64,000 bases of DNA from Mycobacterium colombiense (GCF_001953985.1 NZ_MBEI01000022.1:37208-101207); one strand, 5' to 3'; positions 53,415 to 61,843 are shown, counted from the stretch's first letter. Notes: a model not told the origin generated them from the sequence alone. Numbers and translations: made by a program.

Positions 53415-54287
53415 ATCGCGGTGCGCGCGGCAGAAATTGGTGATCCGGGCGACGCTGTCGCCGGGTGCGGTGAAGATGCCGCCGTGTCCGGCGCCGTCGA
53501 TTCGTACGAACTCCGCGCCGGGGATAAGCCGAGCCGACGCCTCGCAGAGGGCCGGCGGAAAGAACAGGTCGTGTTCGAAAGCCAGGACGAGCGTAGGCAC
53601 GTCGATCTCGCCGAGATGCTCCGGCGTCGGTTCGCCGGACGTGATCCACTGCTGGGAAGCCGTCAGCTGGCCCTTGAAACCCTCCTGTCCTGCCCAACCG
53701 CTCTCATAGCCGGCCGACAGCGCCTGCTGCCAGCCCCGCACGGTCTCCGGATCTTGCAGCATCGGCAGGTGGAGGGTGGTCAACAACTGCTCGAACACCA
53801 ATACCTCGCGCGGCAATTCACCGTAGCGTTCGATCAGACCGAGTTCCATCTCGCCAACCATCGCACCCACCGGCGACGGCTGCAGCCCGGCGAACAGAAC
53901 GAGCGCCCGCACGAGCTCGGGCCGGCTACGCAGTAGCGTCTGCGCGATATAGCAGCCCATCGAGTAGCCGACGACGATGGCCTGGTCGACCTGGAAATGG
54001 TCGAGGATGGCCGCGGCATCGGCGGCGAGGTCTGCCACCGAGTACGGCGCGGCCGGTGCGGAGGATGGCGACATGCCGCGCGCGTTGTATGCGATGACCT
54101 GGAAACCGGCGTCGACGAGGGACTGGGGAAGTCCGCAGATGTTCCACGTGATGCTCGGCATGCCGAGGCCGCCGACCAAAAGCACGGTCGGGCCCTCGCC
54201 CGACTGCTGCACCGAGATCTCGACGCCTGGTTCTGCGATGACAAACTCGAAGCCGTCATTCGGCGGTGCGCCCGTTGCGTCAGTCAT
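53403..54287 (-). CDS. Alpha/beta hydrolase
   Basis: A 294-residue hydrolase with oxyanion motif VLLVGGLGMP, nucleophile Ser109 in VVGYSMGC, Asp in AFEHDLFFP and His in GAGHGGI. Resembles esterase/peroxidase-type members; the substrate is unknown. Convergent with the ATP-grasp gene. Upstream of it lies a 463 bp gene-free stretch that contains the first tRNA-Met-like repeat. Confidence 0.88.
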   Translation of the reverse strand: MTDATGAPPNDGFEFVIAEPGVEISVQQSGEGPTVLLVGGLGMPSITWNICGLPQSLVDAGFQVIAYNARGMSPSSAPAAPYSVADLAADAAAILDHFQVDQAIVVGYSMGCYIAQTLLRSRPELVRALVLFAGLQPSPVGAMVGEMELGLIERYGELPREVLVFEQLLTTLHLPMLQDPETVRGWQQALSAGYESGWAGQEGFKGQLTASQQWITSGEPTPEHLGEIDVPTLVLAFEHDLFFPPALCEASARLIPGAEFVRIDGAGHGGIFTAPGDSVARITNFCRAHRDSQR

Positions 54288-54750
54288 TAGTTCAACTGTA
54301 ATAACGGCGCTGCGAACGTAGCTCCGGCTTCCAAAGGCCGGCACGCTGTTGCGCAGGGGGTCGCATCAACCGGGCCGGGCCCGCTGCGAACCGTGCTCAC
54401 TTCAGAAGGGACAGGTCTCCCTCATCGACCGACGTCATTGGCCACTGTGGTGGGGCGGGCGGGGCTCGAACCTGGGACCAAGGGATTATGAGTCCATAGC
54501 AGGCGATATCCTCGACCAGGAGAAACGGCTCGCGGCGACCTCTAATCGTCTGCGAGACAGGGATTTCGGGCGTCGGCGGTACGCCTTCGGTACGGGCTCG
54601 ATTCGCCCTGGAATCGCCCCTGGACGCCGCGTTGACGCAGCGATGAGATTTGCGCTTGGGTGTTAGCTGGCGACACGCCGCCGATCCGCGCCGCGCCCTA
54701 CGTAGCCCAACCATTTCGACACCCGCACAAAATGAACCCCCTGCCGGGAG
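54288..54750. other. Gene-free stretch containing direct repeat R1
   Basis: 463 bp between two minus-strand genes. It holds the tRNA-Met-like repeat R1 (54456-54650). The remainder, including 54288-54455, which should carry the promoter of the hydrolase gene, shows nothing further that I recognise. Confidence 0.5.
54456..54650 (-). repeat. Direct repeat R1 with tRNA-Met 3'-half (att-like remnant)
   Basis: On the minus strand this stretch reads as an anticodon loop CTCATAA (anticodon CAT) followed by a variable region and T-arm ending in GGTTCGAGCCCC. The 5' half of a tRNA is missing. The copy is collinear with R2 at 2588-2590 bp distance: identical blocks are CGGGCGGGGCTCG, GGATTATGAGTCC, CGACCAGG and TGGACGCCGCGTTG, about two-thirds identical overall by eye. 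The T-stem has two mispairs, so this is not a working tRNA. It resembles an integrase attachment remnant. Confidence 0.65.
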
Positions 54751-55170
54751 CTAAAAAGCGATGGCGGCTCGCCTGGGCCGCCACGCCGCGAGGATAAGCA
54801 GGCCAGCCGGCAGCAGCACGGCAACCGTGAGCACAATCGTTTGCCAGACTGCGGCCGCCGTTGTGAAGTGCTCCAGGTGGGTGAGATGAAAGATCAGGTG
54901 CGGGATGGCGAACAGCAGGTACGCGCCCAGCGCAACCCGCACCATGCGGGGCTCCATCGTGATTGCGGCGACAATGAATACGAGCGCAAGCGAGAGATTC
55001 ATGGCGCCGTAGTCGCGCATGAGGTGTTCGGAGTACGGCGGGATGAGATCCACCCAGGGCACGTAGTCGTAGAACGCCCGCGGGGCCAGTGTCGCGACGA
55101 GTCCGACCACGATCTCCACGAATGTCAGAAACCACACCCCGGCGCGAAGCGCGGTCTGCCGTGCGTTCAC
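54751..55170 (-). CDS. Small integral membrane protein of the ECF41 operon
   Basis: A 139-residue protein with four hydrophobic segments (about 10-30, 50-72, 80-98, 108-130) and a loop containing FYDYVPWVDLIPPYSEHL. Such four-helix proteins are common in actinobacteria without known role. The GTG start overlaps the epimerase-like gene stop (GTGA), and the whole three-gene unit lies between the direct repeats R1 and R2. Confidence 0.82.
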   Translation of the reverse strand: MNARQTALRAGVWFLTFVEIVVGLVATLAPRAFYDYVPWVDLIPPYSEHLMRDYGAMNLSLALVFIVAAITMEPRMVRVALGAYLLFAIPHLIFHLTHLEHFTTAAAVWQTIVLTVAVLLPAGLLILAAWRPRRAAIAF

Positions 55171-55976
55171 CGCGCATCCATGCGTCGACGGTGCGGCAGG
55201 TAGGTGCGGATGATGCCGCGGTAGGGCAGGTGGCCCGCGGCGACTTGTTCGCCGAGGTATTGCTCGAAGGTGATCGTGCCGGCGGCGTGCTCCGGGGCCA
55301 GCAGCCCGCCGGCGCGTATCCCGCCGAATACCTTGCCGGGCAATCGGATCGGGACGATAGGCCGACGCTTACCGACGATCGCCAGGTAGCTGCGGGCAAG
55401 ATCGTCGAGCCCGCGCGCCTGCGGGCCGCCGAAATCGGGCGCCCGCCCGATCGGCTCGCCCAGCGCCAATTGGGCCAACCGCGCGCCCACGTCGCGCACG
55501 TCGACCGGTTGGAACCGCAGCCCCGCCGGCAGCGCCATGACCGGTGGTTTCGCGAGCATGCGCAATAGGAAGGCGATGAGATCGTGAAACTGGGTCGCCC
55601 GCAGCACGGTCCATGGCAGGCCCGACTCGGCGATCGTGCGTTCGTTGGCGAGCATCAAGCGGTAGAGGGCGAACGGGACTCGGTCGATTCCGACGATGGA
55701 GACGTACACCAGATGTGGTGAGCCCGCCCGTTTCGCGGCTGTGACCAGGTGCTCGGTGGGATAGATGCAGTGCACGACCGTGTCGACGCCGTCCAGCGCC
55801 GCGTCGAGCCCATCACCGGTTCGCACGTCCCCCACGACATGCCGAATAGTGGAGGACTGCCGGGGCCGCCGCCCGCGGCTGAGAACGCGGACATCTTTGC
55901 CCTCGGCCGCAAGATGGTCGACAACGATGCGGCCCACGGTTCCGGTGCCGCCGGTTACGAGTACTTGATTCGCCAT
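55167..55976 (-). CDS. NAD(P)-binding epimerase/NmrA-like protein (ECF41 partner)
   Basis: A 269-residue Rossmann protein with the dinucleotide motif VLVTGGTGTVGR at the N-terminus, VVGDVRTGDGL as the Asp-containing loop and VYVSIVGIDRVPFALY in place of the classical YxxxK site. This is the atypical short-chain/NmrA form often found beside ECF41 sigma factors, where carboxymuconolactone decarboxylases, oxidoreductases or epimerases are the usual targets. It begins 4 bp after the sigma factor stop. Confidence 0.87.
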   Translation of the reverse strand: MANQVLVTGGTGTVGRIVVDHLAAEGKDVRVLSRGRRPRQSSTIRHVVGDVRTGDGLDAALDGVDTVVHCIYPTEHLVTAAKRAGSPHLVYVSIVGIDRVPFALYRLMLANERTIAESGLPWTVLRATQFHDLIAFLLRMLAKPPVMALPAGLRFQPVDVRDVGARLAQLALGEPIGRAPDFGGPQARGLDDLARSYLAIVGKRRPIVPIRLPGKVFGGIRAGGLLAPEHAAGTITFEQYLGEQVAAGHLPYRGIIRTYLPHRRRMDAR

Positions 55977-55980
55977 ACTC

Positions 55981-56889
55981 TTACGAACCGGGCAGGTCCG
56001 CCGGATGTGACAACTGCCCGGCAAGGAACCGCAGTTTGTCGGGATTGGCCAGGATCCGTAGGGCCGCGATCCGCTCACCGGTGATCTCGAAACACAAGAC
56101 CCCCGCCAGCGTGTCGCCGTCGAATGCCAGCATCGCGGGCTCGCCGTTGACCTCGGCGACATCCAGACGCAGCCGTACCTGCGCCAGGTTTCTGGTGAAC
56201 ACCCGCGCCACGTACTGGGCCATCCGGTCGCGGCCCGAGACCACGCGCCGGGCCGCCGCCACCTTGCCGCCGCCGTCCGCCGTGGACGTCACATCGGCGG
56301 TCAAGATTTCGACGAGTCCGGCGACGTCGCCGGCGGTGGCGGCGGTGAAGAACCGATCGACCAGCGACTGCCACTGCGTCCGATCAGGTTGAAAACGCCG
56401 CCGAGGTTCACCAAGGCGTTGCCTCGCGCGCCGGTACAGCTGCCGGGCGTTGGCCTCCGACATCTCGAGGATCTCGGCGATCTCTGAATGGCTGTAGGCG
56501 AACGCCTCTCTGAGCACGAACACCGCCCGCTCGTTGGGCTTGAGTTGCTCCATCAAGCTCAGCAGCACGATGGACACCGACTCGCGTTGCTCGGCAATTT
56601 CCTGGGGGCCGAGTGTCCGGTCGTCGGTGAGGACTGGCTCCGGAAGCCACGGTCCGGGGTAGACCTCCCTGCGAGCGCGGGCCGACGTGAGCCGGTTGAG
56701 GCACAGGTTCGTGACGGCCTTGGTTAGCCACGCCGGCAGCGATTCGATGAGCGCCGAGTCCGCGCCGTGTAGTCGCAGGTATGCGTCCTGCACGGCGTCT
56801 TCGGCTTCGCTCGCCGACCCCAGCAGTCGGTAGGCCAACCAGAACAGGCGCGGCCGCTGAGCCTCGAAGTCCTCCACGAGGTCGGTCAC
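55981..56889 (-). CDS. ECF41-type sigma factor with C-terminal SnoaL-like domain (SigJ-like)
   Basis: About 302 residues. Region 2 (LFWLAYRLLGSASEAEDAVQ) and region 4 (SEIAEILEMSEANARQLYRR) are complete. Between them is the ECF41 linker motif WLPEP, and the C-terminal SnoaL/NTF2-like domain carries the family motifs DGGGK and NPDKL. In ECF41 proteins this domain replaces an anti-sigma factor and controls activity from within. Downstream overlapping genes encode an epimerase-like protein and a membrane protein, the expected targets. The GTG at 56889 is the likely start; an upstream in-frame start at 56937 is possible. Confidence 0.9.
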   Translation of the reverse strand: MTDLVEDFEAQRPRLFWLAYRLLGSASEAEDAVQDAYLRLHGADSALIESLPAWLTKAVTNLCLNRLTSARARREVYPGPWLPEPVLTDDRTLGPQEIAEQRESVSIVLLSLMEQLKPNERAVFVLREAFAYSHSEIAEILEMSEANARQLYRRARQRLGEPRRRFQPDRTQWQSLVDRFFTAATAGDVAGLVEILTADVTSTADGGGKVAAARRVVSGRDRMAQYVARVFTRNLAQVRLRLDVAEVNGEPAMLAFDGDTLAGVLCFEITGERIAALRILANPDKLRFLAGQLSHPADLPGS

Positions 56890-57321
56890 ACTCCCCAGAC
56901 TGCCACGGCTCGAATGTCGCCGGATGGCTGCGACCACACAGCGGGTGCAGCCTCAAAAGTTGATATCGCATGTGCTATCGCTTTGGAGATTCGCTTGGCA
57001 AGGCAGACGGGCCGTCAGCCGAGCGCCATTGCGGCGTAAAGCGTCGGGCGGGGCTCGCACCCGCGACCGACGGATTATGAGTCCCTATCCAGCGCCGCGC
57101 CGACCAGGCGAAACCGCTGGCCGCGATGGCTTAAATCGCCTGTAACACAGTGAAATTGACTATTGCCGTACGTCTTCGGTACGGGGCTCAGTACCGGCCA
57201 GATTCGTTCCTGGACGCCGCGTTGCCGCCGCGACGGGACGAGCTGACAGGTGTAGCTGGTTAGCTAGGGACGGACCGCCCCCAACACGCCGACCCATGCG
57301 GAGGTGATGTGGCATTGACGC
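56890..57321. other. Gene-free stretch containing direct repeat R2
   Basis: 432 bp upstream of the sigma factor. It contains R2 (57045-57240) and, at 56890-57044, the presumed sigma factor promoter. No ECF41-type TGTCACA box was found there on the minus strand. Confidence 0.5.
57045..57240 (-). repeat. Direct repeat R2 with tRNA-Met 3'-half (att-like remnant)
   Basis: Second copy of the element at 54456. On the minus strand it has the CTCATAA anticodon loop and a perfect five-pair T-stem (GCGGG/CCCGC) with loop TGCGAGC, but again no D-arm or acceptor 5' strand. It lies just upstream of the ECF41 gene, so R1 and R2 bracket a 2.6 kb three-gene block in the same orientation. Confidence 0.65.
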
Positions 57322-58344
57322 TCACTTCCGACGAGGCGGCCGATCGACCAGCACCCGCTCTCCGTCTCGCCACTGAACGACGCGAATCTGATGGCCGGTT
57401 TGCACGCCGGTGACCGGGTCGACACGAAATCGACCGAACAAGGTGGTGGTGTCTAGTCGTTGTGATGCGGCCATCACCGGAGAGGATTCAATAGTGTCGG
57501 CTTCCTTCACGCAGCGCTGCCAAATGACACCTGCGGCGAAGGCCGCAGCAGCCGGATAGGGCGGCTCAGTGCCGTTCGCGTCCCGGTAACAGTGGCTGAA
57601 CCACTCGCTGTTGGGTCCGTCCGCGGGATCATCTGTCCCGTCGTTCAACCACTGGCACGGTCCGTAAAGCCCCTCCACGCGATCACCGATAGCATGGCGG
57701 AGCTCATCGACCCCTGCGGCAACCAATCCAACTGCGCGCCAACGGTGTTCGCTGGCCCACTGCGCGATCGCGACGTCGTCGTCGAAGGAACCGGCCGATA
57801 ACAGCACATCGCCCGCCGGGACCCGCGCCAGCATATCTCTGGCCCGGCCTGGCCGAAAAGTGACCGACCGCCACAGGAGACCCAGTCTCCGGGCCACTAC
57901 CGCCGCCTCATCGGCCACCTCGCGACCAAACCCCGTGTCGACGTGCACTATTACCACCTCTGACCCCTCCCCGAGACCGTCGGCGACAAGTGCTTCGAGC
58001 ACTGCGGCGAGATAGCGGTAAGCGGGAGACTCCACGTTGACGACACGCGGATACGCCGGCCGCGCCAGCCGGGCGGTCGCGCCACCGTGGTTCCAGACGA
58101 CCCCTGTGCTGGCGGCCGCGGCCGCGAGCGCGGGCCCTGAACCGTAGGGCCCGAACACCACGTTGGGCCGGCTAGCCTCGGCGGCCCGTATCGCGGACGC
58201 CGCGGAGGGGTAAGCGTCGATGACCTCCAGACTTACTTCGCAACTGTCAGCCCAGAAAGCAACGGCGCGAGCCCCTGCAATCCCGAATCTAGCCAGCGGG
58301 CCCGACAGTGGGGTAACCAGGACGGCCCGCGCTGCCACGCTCAC
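57322..58344 (-). CDS. Periplasmic-binding-fold (LivJ-like) protein without a signal peptide
   Basis: A 340-residue protein with the two-lobed type I periplasmic binding protein pattern: VLVTPLSGPLARFGIAGARA at the start, VVFGPYGSGPALAAAAA, VVIVHVDTGFGREVADEAA and AAFAAGVIWQRC. In ABC importers this fold binds amino acids outside the cell, but here the N-terminus (GTG at 58344) enters directly into the first strand, with no signal peptide or lipobox, and no ABC transporter genes are near. It may be a cytoplasmic ligand sensor. The exact ligand cannot be predicted. Confidence 0.75.
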   Translation of the reverse strand: MSVAARAVLVTPLSGPLARFGIAGARAVAFWADSCEVSLEVIDAYPSAASAIRAAEASRPNVVFGPYGSGPALAAAAASTGVVWNHGGATARLARPAYPRVVNVESPAYRYLAAVLEALVADGLGEGSEVVIVHVDTGFGREVADEAAVVARRLGLLWRSVTFRPGRARDMLARVPAGDVLLSAGSFDDDVAIAQWASEHRWRAVGLVAAGVDELRHAIGDRVEGLYGPCQWLNDGTDDPADGPNSEWFSHCYRDANGTEPPYPAAAAFAAGVIWQRCVKEADTIESSPVMAASQRLDTTTLFGRFRVDPVTGVQTGHQIRVVQWRDGERVLVDRPPRRK

Positions 58345-58550
58345 AATTTAAACAGTGTGGCGAAACCGAGCGCGAGCCTCGCGCGGCCGCCGCGTCGGAA
58401 TTCAGCCACGGACGTGGCGGTACGCGCCGACCTACAAGCGCGGACTTCGTCGCCGGAAAGCTGTAGTAGTTACTCAGGCTTCCGTTAAGTGACGAACGCG
58501 CGCACGATGGAGGGGTCCGCAGTCTCACCAGGACGAGAAGGGGGCGGGCG

Positions 58551-58811
58551 ATGAAGGCTAATGTCGGCGACTACCTCGTGGTAAAGGGCACAACCACGGA
58601 ACGGCATGATCAACATGCTGAGATCATCGAGGTTCGCTCGCAAGACGGCTCGCCGCCATACGTGGTGCGTTGGCTGGTGACTGGGCAGGAGGCGACCGTG
58701 TACCCCGGGTCTGACGCGGTGGTCGTCACCGCCGCCGAGCATACGGAGGCCGCACGACGCACTGCCGCGCGGGCCCGCCACGCCGCCACAACCCACACAC
58801 CGGTTCCGTGA
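58551..58811 (+). CDS. DUF1918 protein (Rv2302-like)
   Basis: An 86-residue protein beginning MKANVGDYLVVKGTTTERH, with EIIEVRSQDGSPPYVVRW and VYPGSDAVVV, the full DUF1918 domain as in M. tuberculosis Rv2302. It forms a small beta-barrel of unknown role. AGAAGGGGG lies before the ATG. It is a single gene, divergent from the periplasmic-binding-fold gene. Confidence 0.93.
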   Translation: MKANVGDYLVVKGTTTERHDQHAEIIEVRSQDGSPPYVVRWLVTGQEATVYPGSDAVVVTAAEHTEAARRTAARARHAATTHTPVP

Positions 58812-58907
58812 GATTTGCTGGGCCAAGAGTAATTCGACGAGAGTCAGGTGTGTCGGCCAACATGGCCGGCTCACCCCGGGTTCGGCCGTTTCGAACGGCT
58901 ACCCGTT

Positions 58908-59816
58908 TCAGTCGGAATGCCGACCCGCGATGCGTGTGTCGACTTCCAAACCGCTGGCGTCTTCGGGGATCTGTGGCTTGTCCAGCTTCGACATCTCGGT
59001 CTTCGAAGCCGCCGCTCCGGTGGAGGGCATAGCGGCTTCGTCGTCCCGACCCCCGGATGCTTGTGGTGTTGCTCGTTCCAAAAACCGGAGCAGTTCGACG
59101 GGGAAGGGAAGCACCAGGGTCGAGTTCTTCTCCGCGGCGACCTCGACCACGGTTTCCAAGAGCCGCAACTGAAGCGCAGCCGGGTGCACGGCCATCGTCT
59201 CGGCCGCTTGGGCCAGTTTTTCAGACGCCTGTAGTTCACCGTCAGCGGTGATAACCCGAGCGCGCCGCTCACGCTCCGCCTCGGCTTGGCGCGCGATCGA
59301 CCGCTTCATCGAATCCGGCAGTACGACATCCTTGATTTCCACGCGGTCGATGTGAATACCCCAGCCCACCGCGGGGCTGTCGATCATCAACTCCAGGCCC
59401 TGATTGAGACCCTCGCGGTTGCAGAGTAGGTCGTCCAGGTCGCTTTTGCCGATGATTGAACGCAGTGATGTCTGCGCGACCTGGCCAATGGCGGACACAT
59501 AGTCCTGTACGTCGACAACCACACGCACCGGATCCGCAACCTTGAAATAGATGACAGCATCCACACGCACGGTCACGTTGTCGCGCGTGATGCCATCCTG
59601 GGCGGGCACCGGCATCGTAATGATCTGCATGTTCACCTTCTTGAGGCGATCGGCGATTGGAATCAGCATCGTGAGCCCCGGTCCACGGACCGCGGTTTGC
59701 GCACGTCCGAAACGAAAGACGACGCCTTGTTCGAATTGCTTGACGACCCGAACGTTTGTGCCCAGCCAGAGCACACCAAGGCCGAACGCTGCGGCCAATG
59801 CGTAAAGGATGATCAT
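58908..59816 (-). CDS. Slipin-family SPFH/band 7 membrane protein
   Basis: About 302 residues. One N-terminal membrane hairpin or anchor (IILYALAAAFGLGVLWLG) is followed by the SPFH domain (VVKQFEQGVVFRFGRAQ; GPGLTMLIPIADRLKKV; DAVIYFKVADPVRVVVDV), then a charged helix (SIARQAEAERERRARVI) that drives oligomerisation. Slipins organise membrane microdomains. ATG 59816 is preferred over GTGs at 59825 and 59831 because it directly precedes the membrane segment. Often slipins sit beside a NfeD gene; none is present. Confidence 0.9.
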   Translation of the reverse strand: MIILYALAAAFGLGVLWLGTNVRVVKQFEQGVVFRFGRAQTAVRGPGLTMLIPIADRLKKVNMQIITMPVPAQDGITRDNVTVRVDAVIYFKVADPVRVVVDVQDYVSAIGQVAQTSLRSIIGKSDLDDLLCNREGLNQGLELMIDSPAVGWGIHIDRVEIKDVVLPDSMKRSIARQAEAERERRARVITADGELQASEKLAQAAETMAVHPAALQLRLLETVVEVAAEKNSTLVLPFPVELLRFLERATPQASGGRDDEAAMPSTGAAASKTEMSKLDKPQIPEDASGLEVDTRIAGRHSD

Positions 59817-59935
59817 TATGTCCACTTCCACCCGGCCAAGACCTGTCAGTGCTTCTCGGCGAGTACGGGCGACTTACAGCCGACGAAACGTCGAGATCCC
59901 TCCAGTATGGGCCGATCACTGCAGACGTGCTGGGG

Positions 59936-59948
59936 CCTCGAATCGAGG
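59936..59948. promoter_or_regulatory. Inverted repeat in a divergent promoter region
   Basis: CCTCGA-A-TCGAGG, a perfect 13 nt inverted repeat, about 120 bp from the slipin start and 142 bp from the molybdoenzyme start. A second one, CGACG-AAA-CGTCG, lies at 59881-59893. Either may be an operator; chance cannot be excluded. Confidence 0.35.
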
Positions 59949-60090
59949 TCACGGCTGTGGCCCCCAGTGCAGGGTCAGGCTAGATCGCCCGTACCGTGCC
60001 CCGGTCGTCGGGCAGCATGCCGATGTCGCCGGTTCGCCTGCACGGCAAGATGTTTGCGGTTGCTGAGGCGAACACGAGTACAGTAGTTCG

Positions 60091-61638
60091 ATGGTCGTCG
60101 CCCCGTCCAATGAGCGGATGATCGCTGGGGTCGCCGCCGCTACCGTCTCGCTCGGAATAGCCCAGCTGGTGGGCGTCCCGTTCGGTGCGCGGGCCGATGC
60201 GCGTGCTGCGATCGGCTCAGTGGCCGTCGACCTGACACCGGGTCCCATCAAAGAGTGGGCCATTCAGACCCTGGGCTCTCTGGACAAACTCTTCGTGGCC
60301 GTCGCCGTGCTCGTGGTGATCGCTACGATCGCTGCAATCGCCGGGACCCTCGAGACTCAGCGTCGCCCGCTCGGTAGCGCCATGGTCGGCGGGGCCGGCG
60401 TCCTGGGATGCATTGCCGTGCTGTCGCGGCAGGGTGCGACAGCACTCGACACCATCCCCACCGTCGCGGGCGCCGCCTGCGGCGTGGCGACCCTTCGCGT
60501 GCTCACCCGTCGGTTTTGGCCCGCCCTGGGAGACCCGGGAGACAGAGCCGACCACGACGAACCGGATGCCGGCCGGCGCAAGTTGATCATGTTGGGATTG
60601 CTCGGATTCGGAGTAGCGAGTGGCGTGGCGGGTGCGGTCATTACGCGGTTGGTGCATTCGGTGGCCGCTGACCGCAACAGCTTCACACTTCCCCGACCGC
60701 GCATATCGGCGCCACCAATACCTACTGATGTGCAACCGAACGCCGTTGCGCTACCGAGCTTTGTCACCGCCGGCGCCGACTTTTACCGAGTGGACACCGC
60801 ACTCAGTGTTCCCCAACTCAGCCACGGCGACTGGCGGCTGCGCATCCACGGCATGGTGGACCATGAAGCCACCTACAGCTTCGAAGACCTCGCCCGTTTC
60901 GACGTCGTCGAAACGGTGACGACGCTAACCTGTGTGTCGAATCCCGTTGGAGGCCCACTGATTTCGACGGGTGTCTGGACGGGCTACCGGGTAGCTGATC
61001 TGTTGGCGGCGGCCGGCGTGCACGCGGATGCCGATATGGTGCTCTCGACTTCGATCGACGGGTTCACCGCCGGCACGCCGGTGCAGGCGCTCACCGATGG
61101 CCGCGACGCGCTCCTGGCCGTCGGCCTGAACGGTCAGCCGCTGCCGATCGAGCACGGTTACCCGGCCCGGCTGGTAGTACCCGGGCTCTACGGGTACGTG
61201 TCGGCGACCAAGTGGGTCGTCGAGATGGAGCTGACCCGCTTCGACAGAGCAGAGGCGTACTGGACGCGGCAGGGCTGGGCACCGCGTGCACCCATCAAGA
61301 CGGAGTCGCGGATCGACGTGCCGAAAGGTGGCCAGAAGGTGCCGATGGGACCCGTGGTGTTTGGCGGTGTCGCGTGGGCACAGAATCGTGGGGTGCGGGC
61401 TGTGGAGGTCCTCATCGACGACGGCGGGTGGCAGCCCGCGCAACAGGGCGCGAGTTATTCCAACGACACGTGGCGATTGTGGAGCTTCCCCTGGCAGGCG
61501 AAAAACCCTGGGAGACACACCATCACCGTGCGCGCCACCGACAACACCGGAGGCACCCAAACGGCAGATCAGGTTGGTACCGTCCCCGACGGCGCCACCG
61601 GCTGGCACACGGTGGACTTCACGGTGGTGGAGACATGA
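60091..61638 (+). CDS. Sulfite-oxidase-family molybdopterin enzyme, membrane-bound
   Basis: A 515-residue protein. The first 195 residues contain four or five membrane segments. From about 235 it is a molybdopterin oxidoreductase domain of the sulfite oxidase type with the Mo-coordinating Cys281 in TLTCVSNPVGG, ATYSFEDLARFD before it and HGYPARLVVPGLYGYVSATKWV after it. A Mo-co dimerisation-like Ig domain follows (about 405-515). The catalytic domain should face outside the membrane. The electron acceptor and substrate are unknown. Convergent with a small membrane protein gene (4 bp apart). Confidence 0.9.
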   Translation: MVVAPSNERMIAGVAAATVSLGIAQLVGVPFGARADARAAIGSVAVDLTPGPIKEWAIQTLGSLDKLFVAVAVLVVIATIAAIAGTLETQRRPLGSAMVGGAGVLGCIAVLSRQGATALDTIPTVAGAACGVATLRVLTRRFWPALGDPGDRADHDEPDAGRRKLIMLGLLGFGVASGVAGAVITRLVHSVAADRNSFTLPRPRISAPPIPTDVQPNAVALPSFVTAGADFYRVDTALSVPQLSHGDWRLRIHGMVDHEATYSFEDLARFDVVETVTTLTCVSNPVGGPLISTGVWTGYRVADLLAAAGVHADADMVLSTSIDGFTAGTPVQALTDGRDALLAVGLNGQPLPIEHGYPARLVVPGLYGYVSATKWVVEMELTRFDRAEAYWTRQGWAPRAPIKTESRIDVPKGGQKVPMGPVVFGGVAWAQNRGVRAVEVLIDDGGWQPAQQGASYSNDTWRLWSFPWQAKNPGRHTITVRATDNTGGTQTADQVGTVPDGATGWHTVDFTVVET

Positions 61639-61642
61639 AGCG

Positions 61643-61843
61643 CTATTTTGACGAGAATCTCCGCCAACTGAATAGCGCAATCACGATGCCAATCAGCACC
61701 GTGATCGGACCGATGATGGACCAGGTCGTGGTATTGCTCATCGGGCTCCCACCAAGCACTCCAAATCCCTGGAGCGCCCAGATCAGACCGAACAGCGCGA
61801 CAATCAACCCAACCGCGAATGTAACGACGAAAGCCCTTCGCAT
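61643..61843 (-). CDS. Small two-helix membrane protein
   Basis: A 66-residue protein with two membrane segments (FVVTFAVGLIVALFGLIW and WSIIGPITVLIGIVIALF) and a basic C-terminus. No family is recognised. The ATG at 61843 begins directly before the first helix. It lies 4 bp from the convergent molybdoenzyme stop, with no room for a terminator. Confidence 0.7.
   Translation of the reverse strand: MRRAFVVTFAVGLIVALFGLIWALQGFGVLGGSPMSNTTTWSIIGPITVLIGIVIALFSWRRFSSK

Noticed and set aside
54456..54500. Functional tRNA-Met gene
   Set aside because: Only the 3' half is present; no D-arm or 5' acceptor strand, and the T-stem has mispairs. The same lack of a 5' half applies to the copy at 57045.
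56006..56012. TGTCACA on the minus strand, 30 bp before the epimerase-like gene, as an ECF41 -35 element with CGTA as -10
   Set aside because: The gap to CGTA is 20 nt instead of the usual 16 or so, and the bases encode the normal C-terminus of the sigma factor, so coincidence is as likely.
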